NCBI GenBank assembly: GCA_963835525.1
Contig: CAWIFM010000003.1
Span: 868,001-932,000, forward strand
Direction: 5' to 3'
DNA from: DASSUW01 sp963835525
GTDB lineage: Bacteria > Actinomycetota > Thermoleophilia > Solirubrobacterales > Solirubrobacteraceae
Length of the DNA stretch: 64,000 nucleotides
Shown: positions 42,247 through 50,149 of the stretch, in pieces
Position numbering within the stretch: the stretch's first letter is position 1
How the letters are laid out: each line of letters begins with the position of its first letter
The notes under the pieces: model-generated
Database searches by the model: none
Told to the model about the DNA's origin: nothing
What the model saw: the letters and a program-made list of their open reading frames with translations, nothing else
Position numbers and translations under genes: made by a program

Positions 42247-43743
42247 GTGCCCGACGCGCGCGCCAAACGGCTCACACTGGTGGCCGCGATCCTCGGATCG
42301 GCCGTCGTCTTCCTCGACGGGACGGTGGTCAACGTCGCGCTGCCGGCCATCCGGGAGGACCTCGGCATGGGCCTGGCCGAGCAGCAGTGGGTCGTCGAGG
42401 CCTACCTGCTGACGCTGGGGTCGCTGATCCTGGTCGGCGGCTCGCTCGGGGACATCCTCGGCCGCCGGCGCGTGTTCGTGTGGGGGCTGATCGGCTTCGG
42501 CGCCACCTCGGCGCTGTGCGCGGTTGCTCCGGACTCCGTGCCGCTGATCGTGGCCCGCGCGCTGCAGGGGATGGCAGGGGCGCTGCTGGTGCCCTCCAGC
42601 CTGGCGCTGATCACGGCCGTCTTCCCGGGCGACGAGCGCGGCGCCGCGATCGGCTCGTGGACGGCGTGGACGGGGATCGCGTTCGTGCTCGGCCCGCTCG
42701 GCGGCGGCGCGCTGATCGAGTTCGCCTCGTGGCGCTGGATCTTCGCCATCAACATCCCGTTCGTGCTGGCGACGCTCTGGCTCGTGCGCTCCGGCGTGCC
42801 GGAGAGCCGCGACGAGGAGGCGCCGACGCAGATCGACTACGTCGGCGCGCTGCTGGTGTCGCTCGGCCTGGCCGGGCCCGTGTTCGCGCTGATCGAGCAG
42901 CCGGTCTACGGCTGGGCCGATCCGCTGGTCTGGATCCCGATGGTGGCCGGGCTGGCGATGCTGGCGCTGTTCGTCCGGCACGAGCGGCGGACCGACCATC
43001 CGATGATGCCGCTCGGCCTCTTCCGGTCGCGCAACTTCGCGATCGGCAACCTCGGGACGCTGCTGATCTACGGCGGGCTGGGCGCGATGTCGTTCTTCGT
43101 GGTCATCTTCCTCCAGCAGGTGGCCGGCTACAGCGCGGTCGCCGCGGGGCTGGCGCTGACGCCGATCACGCTGCTGATGTGGGTGCTGTCCCGCCGCTTC
43201 GGCGCCCTGTCGGACCGGATCGGGCCGCGGCTGCTGATGGGCTTCGGACCGATCGTGGCGGGCCTCGGCATCGTCTGGCTCGGGCAGCTCGGCGCCGAGG
43301 TGACCTACGTGACCGACGTCCTTCCCGGCGTGCTGGTGTTCGGGCTCGGCCTGTCGGCGACCGTGGCGCCGCTGACCAACACGGTGCTCGGCTCGGTGCC
43401 GCAGCACAACGCGGGCGTGGCGAGCGGGATCAACAACCAGATCGCGCGCGTGGCGTCGCTGCTCGCCATCGCCGCGGTCGGGGCGGTGGTGGCCGCGACG
43501 TTCGAGTCCGAGCTCGGCCGCGAGGGCGTCGACCCGCTGTCCGGCGGGTCGCCGGAGGTGGTCGACGCGTCGGTCGAGGCCTACCGCACGGGCATGGTCT
43601 TCGCGGGCTGCCTGGTGATGATCGGCGGCGTGATCTCGCTGGCCGGCATCGTCAACCCGCGGCGCGAGGAGCACGTGCCCCGCGACGAGCCGGGCCCCGT
43701 GCGGATCGTCCAGCCGTGCCCCGAAGGCCGCCGCGCCGCCTAA
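42247..43743 (+). CDS. MFS transporter, DHA2 family (14 TM)
   Basis: A 498-residue major-facilitator exporter with 14 hydrophobic helices. Signatures are VVFLDGTVVNVALPAIREDL in the first helix (motif D1), GGSLGDILGRRRVFVWG (motif A), and GWRW-like SWRWIFAINIPFVLATLW. These define the DHA2 drug:H+ antiporter group. The GTG at 42247 lies only 39 bases from the divergent wzt start. It marks the right border of the polysaccharide locus. The substrate cannot be predicted. Confidence 0.88.
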   Translation: MPDARAKRLTLVAAILGSAVVFLDGTVVNVALPAIREDLGMGLAEQQWVVEAYLLTLGSLILVGGSLGDILGRRRVFVWGLIGFGATSALCAVAPDSVPLIVARALQGMAGALLVPSSLALITAVFPGDERGAAIGSWTAWTGIAFVLGPLGGGALIEFASWRWIFAINIPFVLATLWLVRSGVPESRDEEAPTQIDYVGALLVSLGLAGPVFALIEQPVYGWADPLVWIPMVAGLAMLALFVRHERRTDHPMMPLGLFRSRNFAIGNLGTLLIYGGLGAMSFFVVIFLQQVAGYSAVAAGLALTPITLLMWVLSRRFGALSDRIGPRLLMGFGPIVAGLGIVWLGQLGAEVTYVTDVLPGVLVFGLGLSATVAPLTNTVLGSVPQHNAGVASGINNQIARVASLLAIAAVGAVVAATFESELGREGVDPLSGGSPEVVDASVEAYRTGMVFAGCLVMIGGVISLAGIVNPRREEHVPRDEPGPVRIVQPCPEGRRAA

Positions 43744-43756
43744 CATCGGGCGCGTC

Positions 43757-44682
43757 ATGGCGGACCGTTCACGCTCTCGCTGCGCGCCTATCGCTGGGTT
43801 GCCTACGCCGCGCTCGCCACGCTCGTGCTCATCGTGTTCAGCGGCGCCGGCGTACGGCTGACGGGGTCCGGGCTCGGCTGCCCGACCTGGCCGGACTGCT
43901 CGGGCACGTTCGTCCCGGAGCTCGACACCCACGTGTGGATCGAGTACGGCAACCGGTTGTTCTCGACCGTCGTCGGGATCGCGTGCATCGCGGCCGGCGT
44001 GCTCGCGTTCCGCGTGCGGCCGATCCGGCGCGAGCTCCTGCGGCCGGCCTCCGTGCTGGCCGTCGGCGTCATCGCCCAGGGGGTGCTCGGCGGCATCACC
44101 GTGCTGCTGCACCTGACCTGGCAGGTGGTCATCGCGCACTACCTGCTGTCGATGGTCCTGCTGGTGGCGGGCGCCGTGCTCGTGTGGCGCGTGCGCGCGG
44201 CGACGCCCACGAGCGGCGACCGGCTCGTCACCCTCGCCACCCGGGTGCTCGTCGTCTACGGAGCGGTGGTGATCGTGGCCGGCACGTTCGCGACCGCCGC
44301 CGGGCCGCACGCCGGCGGGGCCGGCACGGGTGACGTCGTCGAGCGGCTCGACGCCTTCGGCGCGGAGACGCTGCGGCAGCTCATCCTCCTGCACGGGCAC
44401 ATGGCCACCGCCATGGGCATCCTCGCGCTGCTGCTGTGGGGGGTGGCCATCCAGCGCAAGGCGGGGCCGGCGCTCGTGCGCGCGCTCACGGCCGTCTGCC
44501 TGCTGCTGGCGGTCCAGGGGATCGTCGGCCTGATCCAGTACCACAACGCCCTGCCGGCCGAGGTCGTGTGGGTGCACGCGTCGCTGCCCGCCGTGCTGTG
44601 GACCGTCCTCGTCTGGAGCTGGGTGGCGGCCGGCTCGCTCGCGGTGGCGCCCGCCGAGCGCGGCGCGCCGGCCACGGTCTGA
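43757..44682 (+). CDS. ctaA: heme A synthase (COX15/CtaA family), frameshift at the N-terminus
   Basis: About 308 residues and eight membrane helices; oxidises heme O to heme A for cytochrome oxidase. Features are the first-helix block GAGVRLTGSGLGCPTWPDCSG with the cysteine pair of actinobacterial CtaA, conserved histidines in LLHLTWQVVIAHYLLS and LILLHGHMATAMG, and PHAGGAGTGDVVERLD. The natural ATG at 43757 has a TAACAT box ten bases upstream, but one base appears missing near 43766, after which the frame reads FTLSLRAYRWVAYAAL. A GTG at 43825 would skip most of the first helix. Confidence 0.8.
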
Positions 44683-44930
44683 TGCTGATCCGCTTCCTCC
44701 GCTACGGGCTGCCGGCCGTGCTCGTCGTGGCCGGCTTCGTGATCCTCTTCACGGTCGACGGCAGCCTGCGCTGGGACGGGTGGGCGATGTGCGTCGGCTC
44801 CGGCCTGGCGATCCTGCTGATGAACGTCCTCTTCCGCTACGGCTCGCGGGGCGACCGGGAGCGCGAGGCCGAGGTCGCCGCGCGCGAGTACTACGCGGAG
44901 CACGGCCGCTGGCCGGACGAGCATTTGTAG
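44682..44930 (+). CDS. small two-helix membrane protein
   Basis: An 82-residue protein with two hydrophobic helices (about 8-25 and 34-50) and a charged C-terminal tail (REREAEVAAREYYAEHG). It is coupled to ctaA by a TGATG overlap. I do not recognise a family; small proteins like this are common next to respiratory genes in actinobacteria. Its TAG stop lies inside a palindrome that precedes the desaturase gene. Confidence 0.65.
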   Translation: MLIRFLRYGLPAVLVVAGFVILFTVDGSLRWDGWAMCVGSGLAILLMNVLFRYGSRGDREREAEVAAREYYAEHGRWPDEHL

Positions 44931-44943
44931 CTTTCCTACAAAT
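44923..44943. promoter_or_regulatory. 8-bp inverted repeat upstream of the desaturase gene
   Basis: ATTTGTAG and CTACAAAT form a perfect inverted repeat around a five-base CTTTC centre, AT-rich in a very GC-rich region. It is immediately followed by a TTGGAC -35-like hexamer at 44944-44949. The position fits an operator for a TetR- or FadR-type regulator of the desaturase. It could alternatively act as a weak terminator after the small membrane-protein gene, whose stop it contains. Confidence 0.5.
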
Positions 44944-44986
44944 TTGGACTGGCGATGCGGGAGAATACCTCAAGAAAGCTGCGCTC

Positions 44987-45949
44987 ATGTGCGTAAACCT
45001 GAGCGCCATGATGTCGAGAGCCGAGCGCACCGTGAACCTGATCGGCGTGATCGTCCCGTTCGTCGGGCTGATCGCCGCTGTAGTCCTTCTCTGGAACCAG
45101 TGGGTCGACTGGATCGACCTCACGATCATGGCCGTCACCTACGTGATGTTCGGACTCGGCATCACCGTCGGCTACCACCGGCTGCTCACGCACCGCGCAT
45201 TCCGGACCCACAAGCCGACCGAGTACACCTTCGCGATCCTGGGCTCGATGGGGCTCCAGGGCTCGGTGATGGACTGGGTGGCCGACCACCGCAAGCACCA
45301 CGCGCACGCCGACGAGGAGGGCGATCCGCACTCGCCGCACGTCGGCCACGGGTCCGGCCTGGCCGGGCTGTGGCACGCGCACACCGGCTGGCTGATGGAG
45401 ACGCACGGGCTGGCGGACTGGAAGAAGTACGCCGGCGAGCTCTACGAGGACCGGGGCATGCGCCGCATCGGCCGGATGTTCCCGTGGCTCGCGCTCGCCT
45501 CGATCGGCATCCCGACGCTGCTCGGCTGGGCGCTGCACGGCTTCACCCTCGAGGGCGCGCTGCGCGGCCTCGTCTGGGGCGGCCTCGTGCGGGCCTTCTT
45601 CCTGCACCACGTGACCTGGTCGATCAACTCGATCTGCCACTTCTTCGGCACGCGCCGGTTCGAGATCGAGGACAAGTCGACCAACGTGTGGTGGATCGCC
45701 CTGCCCTCGATGGGCGAGGCCTGGCACCACAACCACCACGCCTTCCCGCGTTCGGCCGAGCACGGTCTGAAGCGCTGGGAGCTCGATCCCTCCGCGCTCG
45801 TCATCCGGGCGATGGAGAAGGTCGGGCTGGCCTGGAACGTCGTGCGGATCGCGCCCGAGCGCCAGGCCGCGAAGCTCATCGGCGCCCCCAAGGTCGAGCC
45901 GAAGCCGGCTGCCGCGCCCGAGCCCGAGCGCGAGCCCGCCGGGGTGTAA
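44987..45949 (+). CDS. acyl-CoA/acyl-lipid delta-9 type fatty acid desaturase
   Basis: A 320-residue membrane di-iron desaturase that introduces a double bond into acyl chains. All three histidine boxes are visible: HRLLTH (in GYHRLLTHRAFRTH), HRKHHAHAD, and HHNHHAFP near residue 245, with hydrophobic helices between them. The C-terminus is Pro/Glu-rich. The ATG at 44987 has AAGAAAG about ten bases upstream; ATGs at 45008 and 45011 are alternatives. A palindrome 44 bases upstream suggests regulation by membrane-lipid state. Confidence 0.9.
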   Translation: MCVNLSAMMSRAERTVNLIGVIVPFVGLIAAVVLLWNQWVDWIDLTIMAVTYVMFGLGITVGYHRLLTHRAFRTHKPTEYTFAILGSMGLQGSVMDWVADHRKHHAHADEEGDPHSPHVGHGSGLAGLWHAHTGWLMETHGLADWKKYAGELYEDRGMRRIGRMFPWLALASIGIPTLLGWALHGFTLEGALRGLVWGGLVRAFFLHHVTWSINSICHFFGTRRFEIEDKSTNVWWIALPSMGEAWHHNHHAFPRSAEHGLKRWELDPSALVIRAMEKVGLAWNVVRIAPERQAAKLIGAPKVEPKPAAAPEPEREPAGV

Positions 45950-45964
45950 GCCACAATCGCGCTC

Positions 45965-46894
45965 ATGTCCTGGGCGCGAGCGGGAGCTTTCGTGGCAGCG
46001 GCGGCCGTGATGGCCGCGCTGCCCGGTTCGGCTGCGGCGAAGGACTCCGGGCCGTGCGATCTCGGGCGACCCGTCGCCGAGCAGGTGCTCATCGCTCCGG
46101 AGGCCGGGACCTGGTACCAGGTCGACGCCCTGAACCCCGACATCGTTCGCTGGCGGGGCCGCTACTGGCTGTTCTTCTCCGGGAACGACATCCAGCATGC
46201 CGACGGCCACTGGCGCACCGGCGTGGCGGTCAGCAAGCGCCCGCGCGGGCCGTTCCGCGTCCTCAAGCGCAACTGGGAGTTCGTCAACGGCGGCACGCTG
46301 GTGCGCGGTGGCCGGCTCTGGCAGGCCGCAACCACTCCGCTCGGCCCGGCGCTCATGCGTAGCGACGAGGGCGCGCTCCGCTGGGATCTCGTCGCGCCTG
46401 TGCCGACGTTCCCCGACTGGCGGGCGATCGTCTCCGACTTCTCACTGCGAGCTCGCGGCAGCGCCATCCGCGCCTACTTCGCCGGCCGCGCCGGCGCGAC
46501 GGGCGCCGACATCGGCGCGGTCACGTTCCGTGACGGTCGCTGGTCGGGGTGGCGGACGCTGCTGACGCGCGAGGCGGTGGTGGGCGACGGAGCCGACCTC
46601 GGCGAGCCGGTCGTGTTCCGTCACGCGGGCCGGAACCGGTTGGTCTACGGCCGGATGCGTGGCGACTACGTGCGCGAGCTCGCGCTCGCCTACCGCGATC
46701 ACGGGACCTGGACCAAATGTCCTCGCCCGTTCTTCAAGGCGCCCAAGACCGGCTGGTACCGGGGCAACGTCATCGACCCCGAGCCCATGGTCATCGGCAA
46801 CCGGCTCTACCTCTACTTCGGGGGCGGCGTCGTCCCCAGCCTCGGCGGGGCGATGGACGGGCGGATCGGCGTGCGCGTCTACCGCCTGCCGTGA
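45965..46894 (+). CDS. secreted beta-propeller glycosidase-like protein
   Basis: A 309-residue protein with a signal peptide (residues ~1-25, ending SAAAKD). Repeating beta-blades are visible, with DIVRWRGRYWLFFSGNDIQH, GPFRVLKRNWEFVNGGTLVR, DPEPMVIGNRLYLYFGGG and short W/Y-rich strands. The pattern suits a five-bladed propeller of the GH43/GH32 type, with candidate acidic residues in NPDIV, VSDFS and DPEP. The substrate is not known. CACAAT lies about seven bases before the ATG, suggesting its own leaderless promoter. Confidence 0.6.
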   Translation: MSWARAGAFVAAAAVMAALPGSAAAKDSGPCDLGRPVAEQVLIAPEAGTWYQVDALNPDIVRWRGRYWLFFSGNDIQHADGHWRTGVAVSKRPRGPFRVLKRNWEFVNGGTLVRGGRLWQAATTPLGPALMRSDEGALRWDLVAPVPTFPDWRAIVSDFSLRARGSAIRAYFAGRAGATGADIGAVTFRDGRWSGWRTLLTREAVVGDGADLGEPVVFRHAGRNRLVYGRMRGDYVRELALAYRDHGTWTKCPRPFFKAPKTGWYRGNVIDPEPMVIGNRLYLYFGGGVVPSLGGAMDGRIGVRVYRLP

Positions 46895-46901
46895 CGGCGG
46901 A

Positions 46902-47912
46902 TCAAGACCGTTCCACCGGCCGGCTGCGCAGGCGGCCGGCCGTCTCGCGCTCGGCGCGCTTGCACGCCACCGGCGGCAGGCCCCTTGCGATCAGCTCGAG
47001 GTCGGCGACGGCCAGCCGGCCGATCTCGAGGAACGCCTCGCGCATGCCGCCCGCGCGGTGCGGCGAGAGGAGCAGGCCCTCGACGCTTCTCGCCGGGTGC
47101 CCGTCGGGCACCGGCTCCTCGGGCCACACGTCTGTCGCCGCTCGGAACCGGCCGGCGGCCACCAGCTCGACGAGCGCGTCGAAGTCGACGATGCCGGCGC
47201 GGCTCATGAGCAGGAGCACGCTGCCAGGGCGGATGAGCTCCAGTTGCGAGCGGCCCAGGAATCCCTCGTTGTCGGCCGTGACCGAGGCGAAGACGAAGAT
47301 CACGCGCTGGGCGAGCACGTCGTCGAGCGGCGCCGGCTCGGCGTCGTGGCGGCGGATGAGCTCGTCCGGGAGCCACGGGTCGTAGACCTTGACCGGGCTG
47401 CCGAACGGCGCGACCAGGCGGCGCAGCTCGCGCCCGAGGTCGCCGAAGCCGACGATGCCGACCGGGCTGCCCGCGAGCAGGAACGCGTCTTCGTTGCTCT
47501 CGAGGCCGTAGGTCTCCGTGCCGGCGCGCATGGCGCGGTCGGCCTGCGTGATCCCGCGCGCGAGGTCGATCGCCATGCCGAGCGCCGCCTCGGCCACGGG
47601 CAGCGCGAAGGCCGGGCTCGCGTTGAGCACGTGCACGCCGCGGTCCAGGCATGCCGCGTAGTCGACGTTCGGCAGGAAGTTGCCCTCGACGTTGACGATC
47701 GCGCGCAGATTGGGCGCGCGGTCGAGCCGCTCCCTCGGCATCGCGGTCTGGCCGAGGATCGCCCAGGTCTCGGGAAGGTGGCGCTCGACCAAGTCGTCCG
47801 GCATCGGGCCGTCGTCGTGGGTCGCGAGCGGCCCGAGCGCCTGCAGCCGGGCGCGCGTCGGCGGGTCGCAGATCATCTCCAGCGTGCGCGGGAGGGGGTC
47901 GACGAGGAGCAC
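46902..47912 (-). CDS. D-isomer specific 2-hydroxyacid dehydrogenase
   Basis: A 336-residue NAD-dependent dehydrogenase. The Rossmann domain has VGIVGFGDLGRELRRLVAPF, followed by the substrate and catalytic blocks LLLMSRAGIVDFDALVELV (Arg), DVWPEEPVPDGHPA (Glu) and LLLSPHRAGGMREAF (His). This order is the family's Arg-Glu-His set. The substrate cannot be assigned; it is not clearly a phosphoglycerate dehydrogenase. The GTG at 47912 faces the PadR promoter region. The stop lies 7 bp from the convergent propeller gene. Confidence 0.85.
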   Translation of the reverse strand: MLLVDPLPRTLEMICDPPTRARLQALGPLATHDDGPMPDDLVERHLPETWAILGQTAMPRERLDRAPNLRAIVNVEGNFLPNVDYAACLDRGVHVLNASPAFALPVAEAALGMAIDLARGITQADRAMRAGTETYGLESNEDAFLLAGSPVGIVGFGDLGRELRRLVAPFGSPVKVYDPWLPDELIRRHDAEPAPLDDVLAQRVIFVFASVTADNEGFLGRSQLELIRPGSVLLLMSRAGIVDFDALVELVAAGRFRAATDVWPEEPVPDGHPARSVEGLLLSPHRAGGMREAFLEIGRLAVADLELIARGLPPVACKRAERETAGRLRSRPVERS

Positions 47913-47921
47913 GGCGGCATC

Positions 47922-47950
47922 TTGACAGACGAACAGTCACGATATATCGT
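47922..47950 (+). promoter_or_regulatory. padR promoter with overlapping palindromic operator
   Basis: TTGACA (47922-47927), a 17-base spacer and TATCGT (47945-47950) make a near-consensus vegetative promoter. A perfect 12-bp palindrome, ACGATATATCGT, covers 47939-47950 and so includes the -10 hexamer. A related element (TATCGTCGATA) follows at 47955-47965. This arrangement fits repression of padR by its own product. Confidence 0.65.
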
Positions 47951-47981
47951 TACCTATCGTCGATACGTCAAGGAGATATGA

Positions 47982-48611
47982 ATGACCGCGCAATACGCAC
48001 AGCAGGGCTGCGGCCCTCAAATCATGGGCTGGCTCGCGATGACGGGCCGGCACCACCATCGCCACGGCCGCGGACGCCACCGCGGCGGATTCGGCGGCCC
48101 GTTCGGCTTCGGCGGCCCCGGAGGTCCCTTCGGCGGGCGCGGCGGGCGCGCGCGGCGCGGCGACGTGCGCGCCGCGCTGCTGGCGCTGCTCGCCGAGGAG
48201 CCGCGCAACGGCTACCAGCTCATGCAGGAGATCGAGCGCCGCAGCGAGGGCGTCTGGCGCCCGAGCCCCGGCTCGGTCTACCCGGCGCTCCAGCAGCTCG
48301 AGGACGAGGGGCTGGTGCGCTCGGACGAGAGCGAGGGCCGGAAGCTGTTCCACCTCACCGAGGCCGGCCGCGAGGCCGCCGCGGCGGCCACCGCCGGGGG
48401 CGCCCCGTGGGACGCCGCCAGCGAGTCGGTCGACTCCGACGCCTGGGAGCTGTTCAACGTCGCCCGCCAGGTCGGGATGGCGATCTTCCAGATCTCGCAG
48501 GCCGGCACCGCCGAGCAGATGGCCTCCGCGCGCGAGGTCCTCAACAACGCCCGCCGCTCCCTCTACGGGATCCTCGCCGAGGACGATGAGCAGCCGCCCG
48601 AGGAGGCCTAG
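47982..48611 (+). CDS. PadR family transcriptional regulator with His/Gly-rich N-terminus
   Basis: A 209-residue repressor. The winged-helix domain is at residues ~60-135: VRAALLALLAEEPRNGYQLM, PSPGSVYPALQQLEDEGLVR, RKLFHLTEAGRE. It is preceded by an unusual ~40-residue stretch rich in histidine, arginine and glycine (GRHHHRHGRGRHRGG, then GGPFGFGGPGGPFGG). A C-terminal helical region follows. AAGGAG at 47970-47975, six bases before the ATG at 47982, decides the start over an ATG four bases earlier. The His-rich N-terminus may bind metal. Targets are likely its own gene and unknown others. Confidence 0.88.
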   Translation: MTAQYAQQGCGPQIMGWLAMTGRHHHRHGRGRHRGGFGGPFGFGGPGGPFGGRGGRARRGDVRAALLALLAEEPRNGYQLMQEIERRSEGVWRPSPGSVYPALQQLEDEGLVRSDESEGRKLFHLTEAGREAAAAATAGGAPWDAASESVDSDAWELFNVARQVGMAIFQISQAGTAEQMASAREVLNNARRSLYGILAEDDEQPPEEA

Positions 48612-49045
48612 CCGAGGCGCAGGATCACGAGGCCGTCCTCTTCGCCGACGGCGGCGAAGCCGCACTTCTCGAGCACGCGCAGCGAGCCGAGGTTGGCGGT
48701 CAGCACGCCGGCGTACAGCGGACGTGTTGTTTCCTCCCCCAGGAACGCCACGAGGGCCGCGGTGGCGACGCCGCGGCCCCAGTGGTCGCGCCCGATCCAG
48801 TAGCCGACCTCGCGCCGGCCGTCGCGCTCGAAGCTCAGCACGTTCCCGGCCACCTCACCGCCGGCGACGATCGTCCTGATCCGGTCGGCGCCGTCGGCCA
48901 GGATCTTCGCCCAGTGCTCGTCGAACGCCGCGCGGTCGCGGCCCCCGACCCCAGCCATCGTGATCCCCGCCGGGTCGCGCTGATGCTCGAAGAAGATCGG
49001 CAGGTCGGCCGATTCGACGGGGCGCAGGGCCACCGTGTCAGCCAC
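48608..49045 (-). CDS. GNAT family N-acetyltransferase
   Basis: A 145-residue acetyltransferase of the RimJ/RimL-like branch: ALRPVESADLPIFFEHQRDP at the N-terminus, then VGYWIGRDHWGRGVATAALV (the acetyl-CoA pyrophosphate-binding motif) and NLGSLRVLEKCGFAAVGEED. The GTG at 49045 overlaps the end of the upstream phosphatase-family gene by eight bases. The stop shares CTAG with the convergent padR stop. Substrate unknown. Confidence 0.85.
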   Translation of the reverse strand: MADTVALRPVESADLPIFFEHQRDPAGITMAGVGGRDRAAFDEHWAKILADGADRIRTIVAGGEVAGNVLSFERDGRREVGYWIGRDHWGRGVATAALVAFLGEETTRPLYAGVLTANLGSLRVLEKCGFAAVGEEDGLVILRLG

Positions 49046-49982
49046 GCGGCAGCACCAGCTCGGCGAGCACGGCGCGGTGGTCCGTGCCGGTGATCGCGTG
49101 GACGGAGAAGGCCTTGACGCCGGCGCGCGAGTCGGCGAGCACGTGGTCGATCGCCACCGGCGGCGGGAAGCGCCGCCCATGCGGCCACGTGCCCTTGAGG
49201 CCGGCGCCCACCTCGGCGGCCGCATCGGTGTAGCCGGTGTCCAGCAGGCGCCGGAGCTCGGCGTGGTCGAGTGTGGCGTTGAAGTCGCCGGCGAGGATCC
49301 GCAGCGGCCCGTCCGGCGTGGCCGGCGGCAGCGCGCGCAGGTCGCCGCGCCAGGCGGGCATGATCGAGTCCCGCAGCGGCGGCGGCGGGTGTACGGCCGC
49401 GATCTCCACCGCGGACGCTCCTTCCACCTGCGCGGCGGCGAGCACGAGCGGGTTGCGGCGCTCGCCCCCGGCGTCGGCGAGCGCCAGCGGCACGCGCGAG
49501 TAGAGCCCGATGCCGGCCCCGCGCCCGCCCGGCTGCAGGATCTGCTCCGGCAGCAGCTCCCCGATGCCGGCGGCCTCGAGGTCGCGCTCGAGCCCCGGCG
49601 TGAGCTCCTGCACGCTCACCACGTCGGCGCGCGTCCGCCGCGCCAGCGCCACGAGCTGCTCGGCCGAGCCGGTGCCGTAGTGCATGTTCGCGCTCAGCAC
49701 CCGCAACTCCGGCCCCGCCCCTCCGGCGGGCTCGCTCGGCCCACCGAGCGCACGAGGCGCGACGACGCCGACAAGCACCACGGCCAGCACCGCCGCCACC
49801 ACCGCGGCGCCCCGCTGGCGCAACACCGCCGCCACGACCACCACGGCCACGGCCACGCCGGCGACGAACGGCGTGAACGCCACCAGCGGCACCAGCGGAT
49901 ACCCCCGCTCGAGCCCGAGCAGCCGCACCACGACCCACCCCCCACACAGGGCGACGAGCAGCCACGCGACCACAACCCGCAT
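49038..49982 (-). CDS. endonuclease/exonuclease/phosphatase family protein with N-terminal membrane helices
   Basis: A 314-residue protein. Residues ~1-75 hold three membrane helices, and the rest is an EEP-fold domain facing outwards. Visible catalytic blocks are LRVLSANMHYGTG (Asn), VVSVQELTPGLERDLE (Glu), LRILAGDFNATLDHAEL (Asp-Asn) and ITGTDHRAVLAEL (Asp-His). This is the layout of the family often annotated as endonuclease/exonuclease/phosphatase or vancomycin-resistance-associated protein. The ATG at 49982 has TATGGT six bases upstream. Confidence 0.83.
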   Translation of the reverse strand: MRVVVAWLLVALCGGWVVVRLLGLERGYPLVPLVAFTPFVAGVAVAVVVVAAVLRQRGAAVVAAVLAVVLVGVVAPRALGGPSEPAGGAGPELRVLSANMHYGTGSAEQLVALARRTRADVVSVQELTPGLERDLEAAGIGELLPEQILQPGGRGAGIGLYSRVPLALADAGGERRNPLVLAAAQVEGASAVEIAAVHPPPPLRDSIMPAWRGDLRALPPATPDGPLRILAGDFNATLDHAELRRLLDTGYTDAAAEVGAGLKGTWPHGRRFPPPVAIDHVLADSRAGVKAFSVHAITGTDHRAVLAELVLPRG

Positions 49983-49992
49983 CCCCCAACCA

Positions 49993-50015
49993 TAAGGGGG
50001 GTCTGTCCCCCCTTA
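49993..50015. repeat. REP-like palindrome with GGGGTCTG core, copy 1
   Basis: A 9-bp perfect stem (TAAGGGGGG with CCCCCCTTA) around a TCTGT loop, in the gap between divergent genes. It shares the AAGGGGGGTCTG core with copy 2, 64 bases further on. It is not placed to terminate either flanking gene. Confidence 0.65.
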
Positions 50016-50078
50016 AGTGGCGGCGTGCCAAGTCGGCCCGGCGAAATCCCCGCATCTCGCAGGTTTCCGCCCACGCCG

Positions 50079-50107
50079 CACCAAGGGGGGTCTGACCCCC
50101 CTTGGTG
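50079..50107. repeat. REP-like palindrome with GGGGTCTG core, copy 2
   Basis: A 12-bp perfect stem, CACCAAGGGGGG pairing with CCCCCCTTGGTG around a TCTGA loop. Palindromes with a GGGGTC-TGACCCC type core recur between genes in many high-GC genomes. The two copies here are in the same region, 43 bases upstream of the PEP carboxylase start. Confidence 0.65.
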
Positions 50108-50149
50108 CCGGGACCGCGTCGGGGGGCCGGGGTTGCCAAGCTGACGTGC

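Noticed and set aside
40975..44577. A 1200-codon minus-strand open frame and similar long frames (1098-3251, 40999-43743 5' part, 50383-53007, 18506-20392)
   Set aside because: Only part of each matches a real protein; the rest is Arg/His/Gln-rich shadow translation opposite conserved genes, as expected at this GC content.
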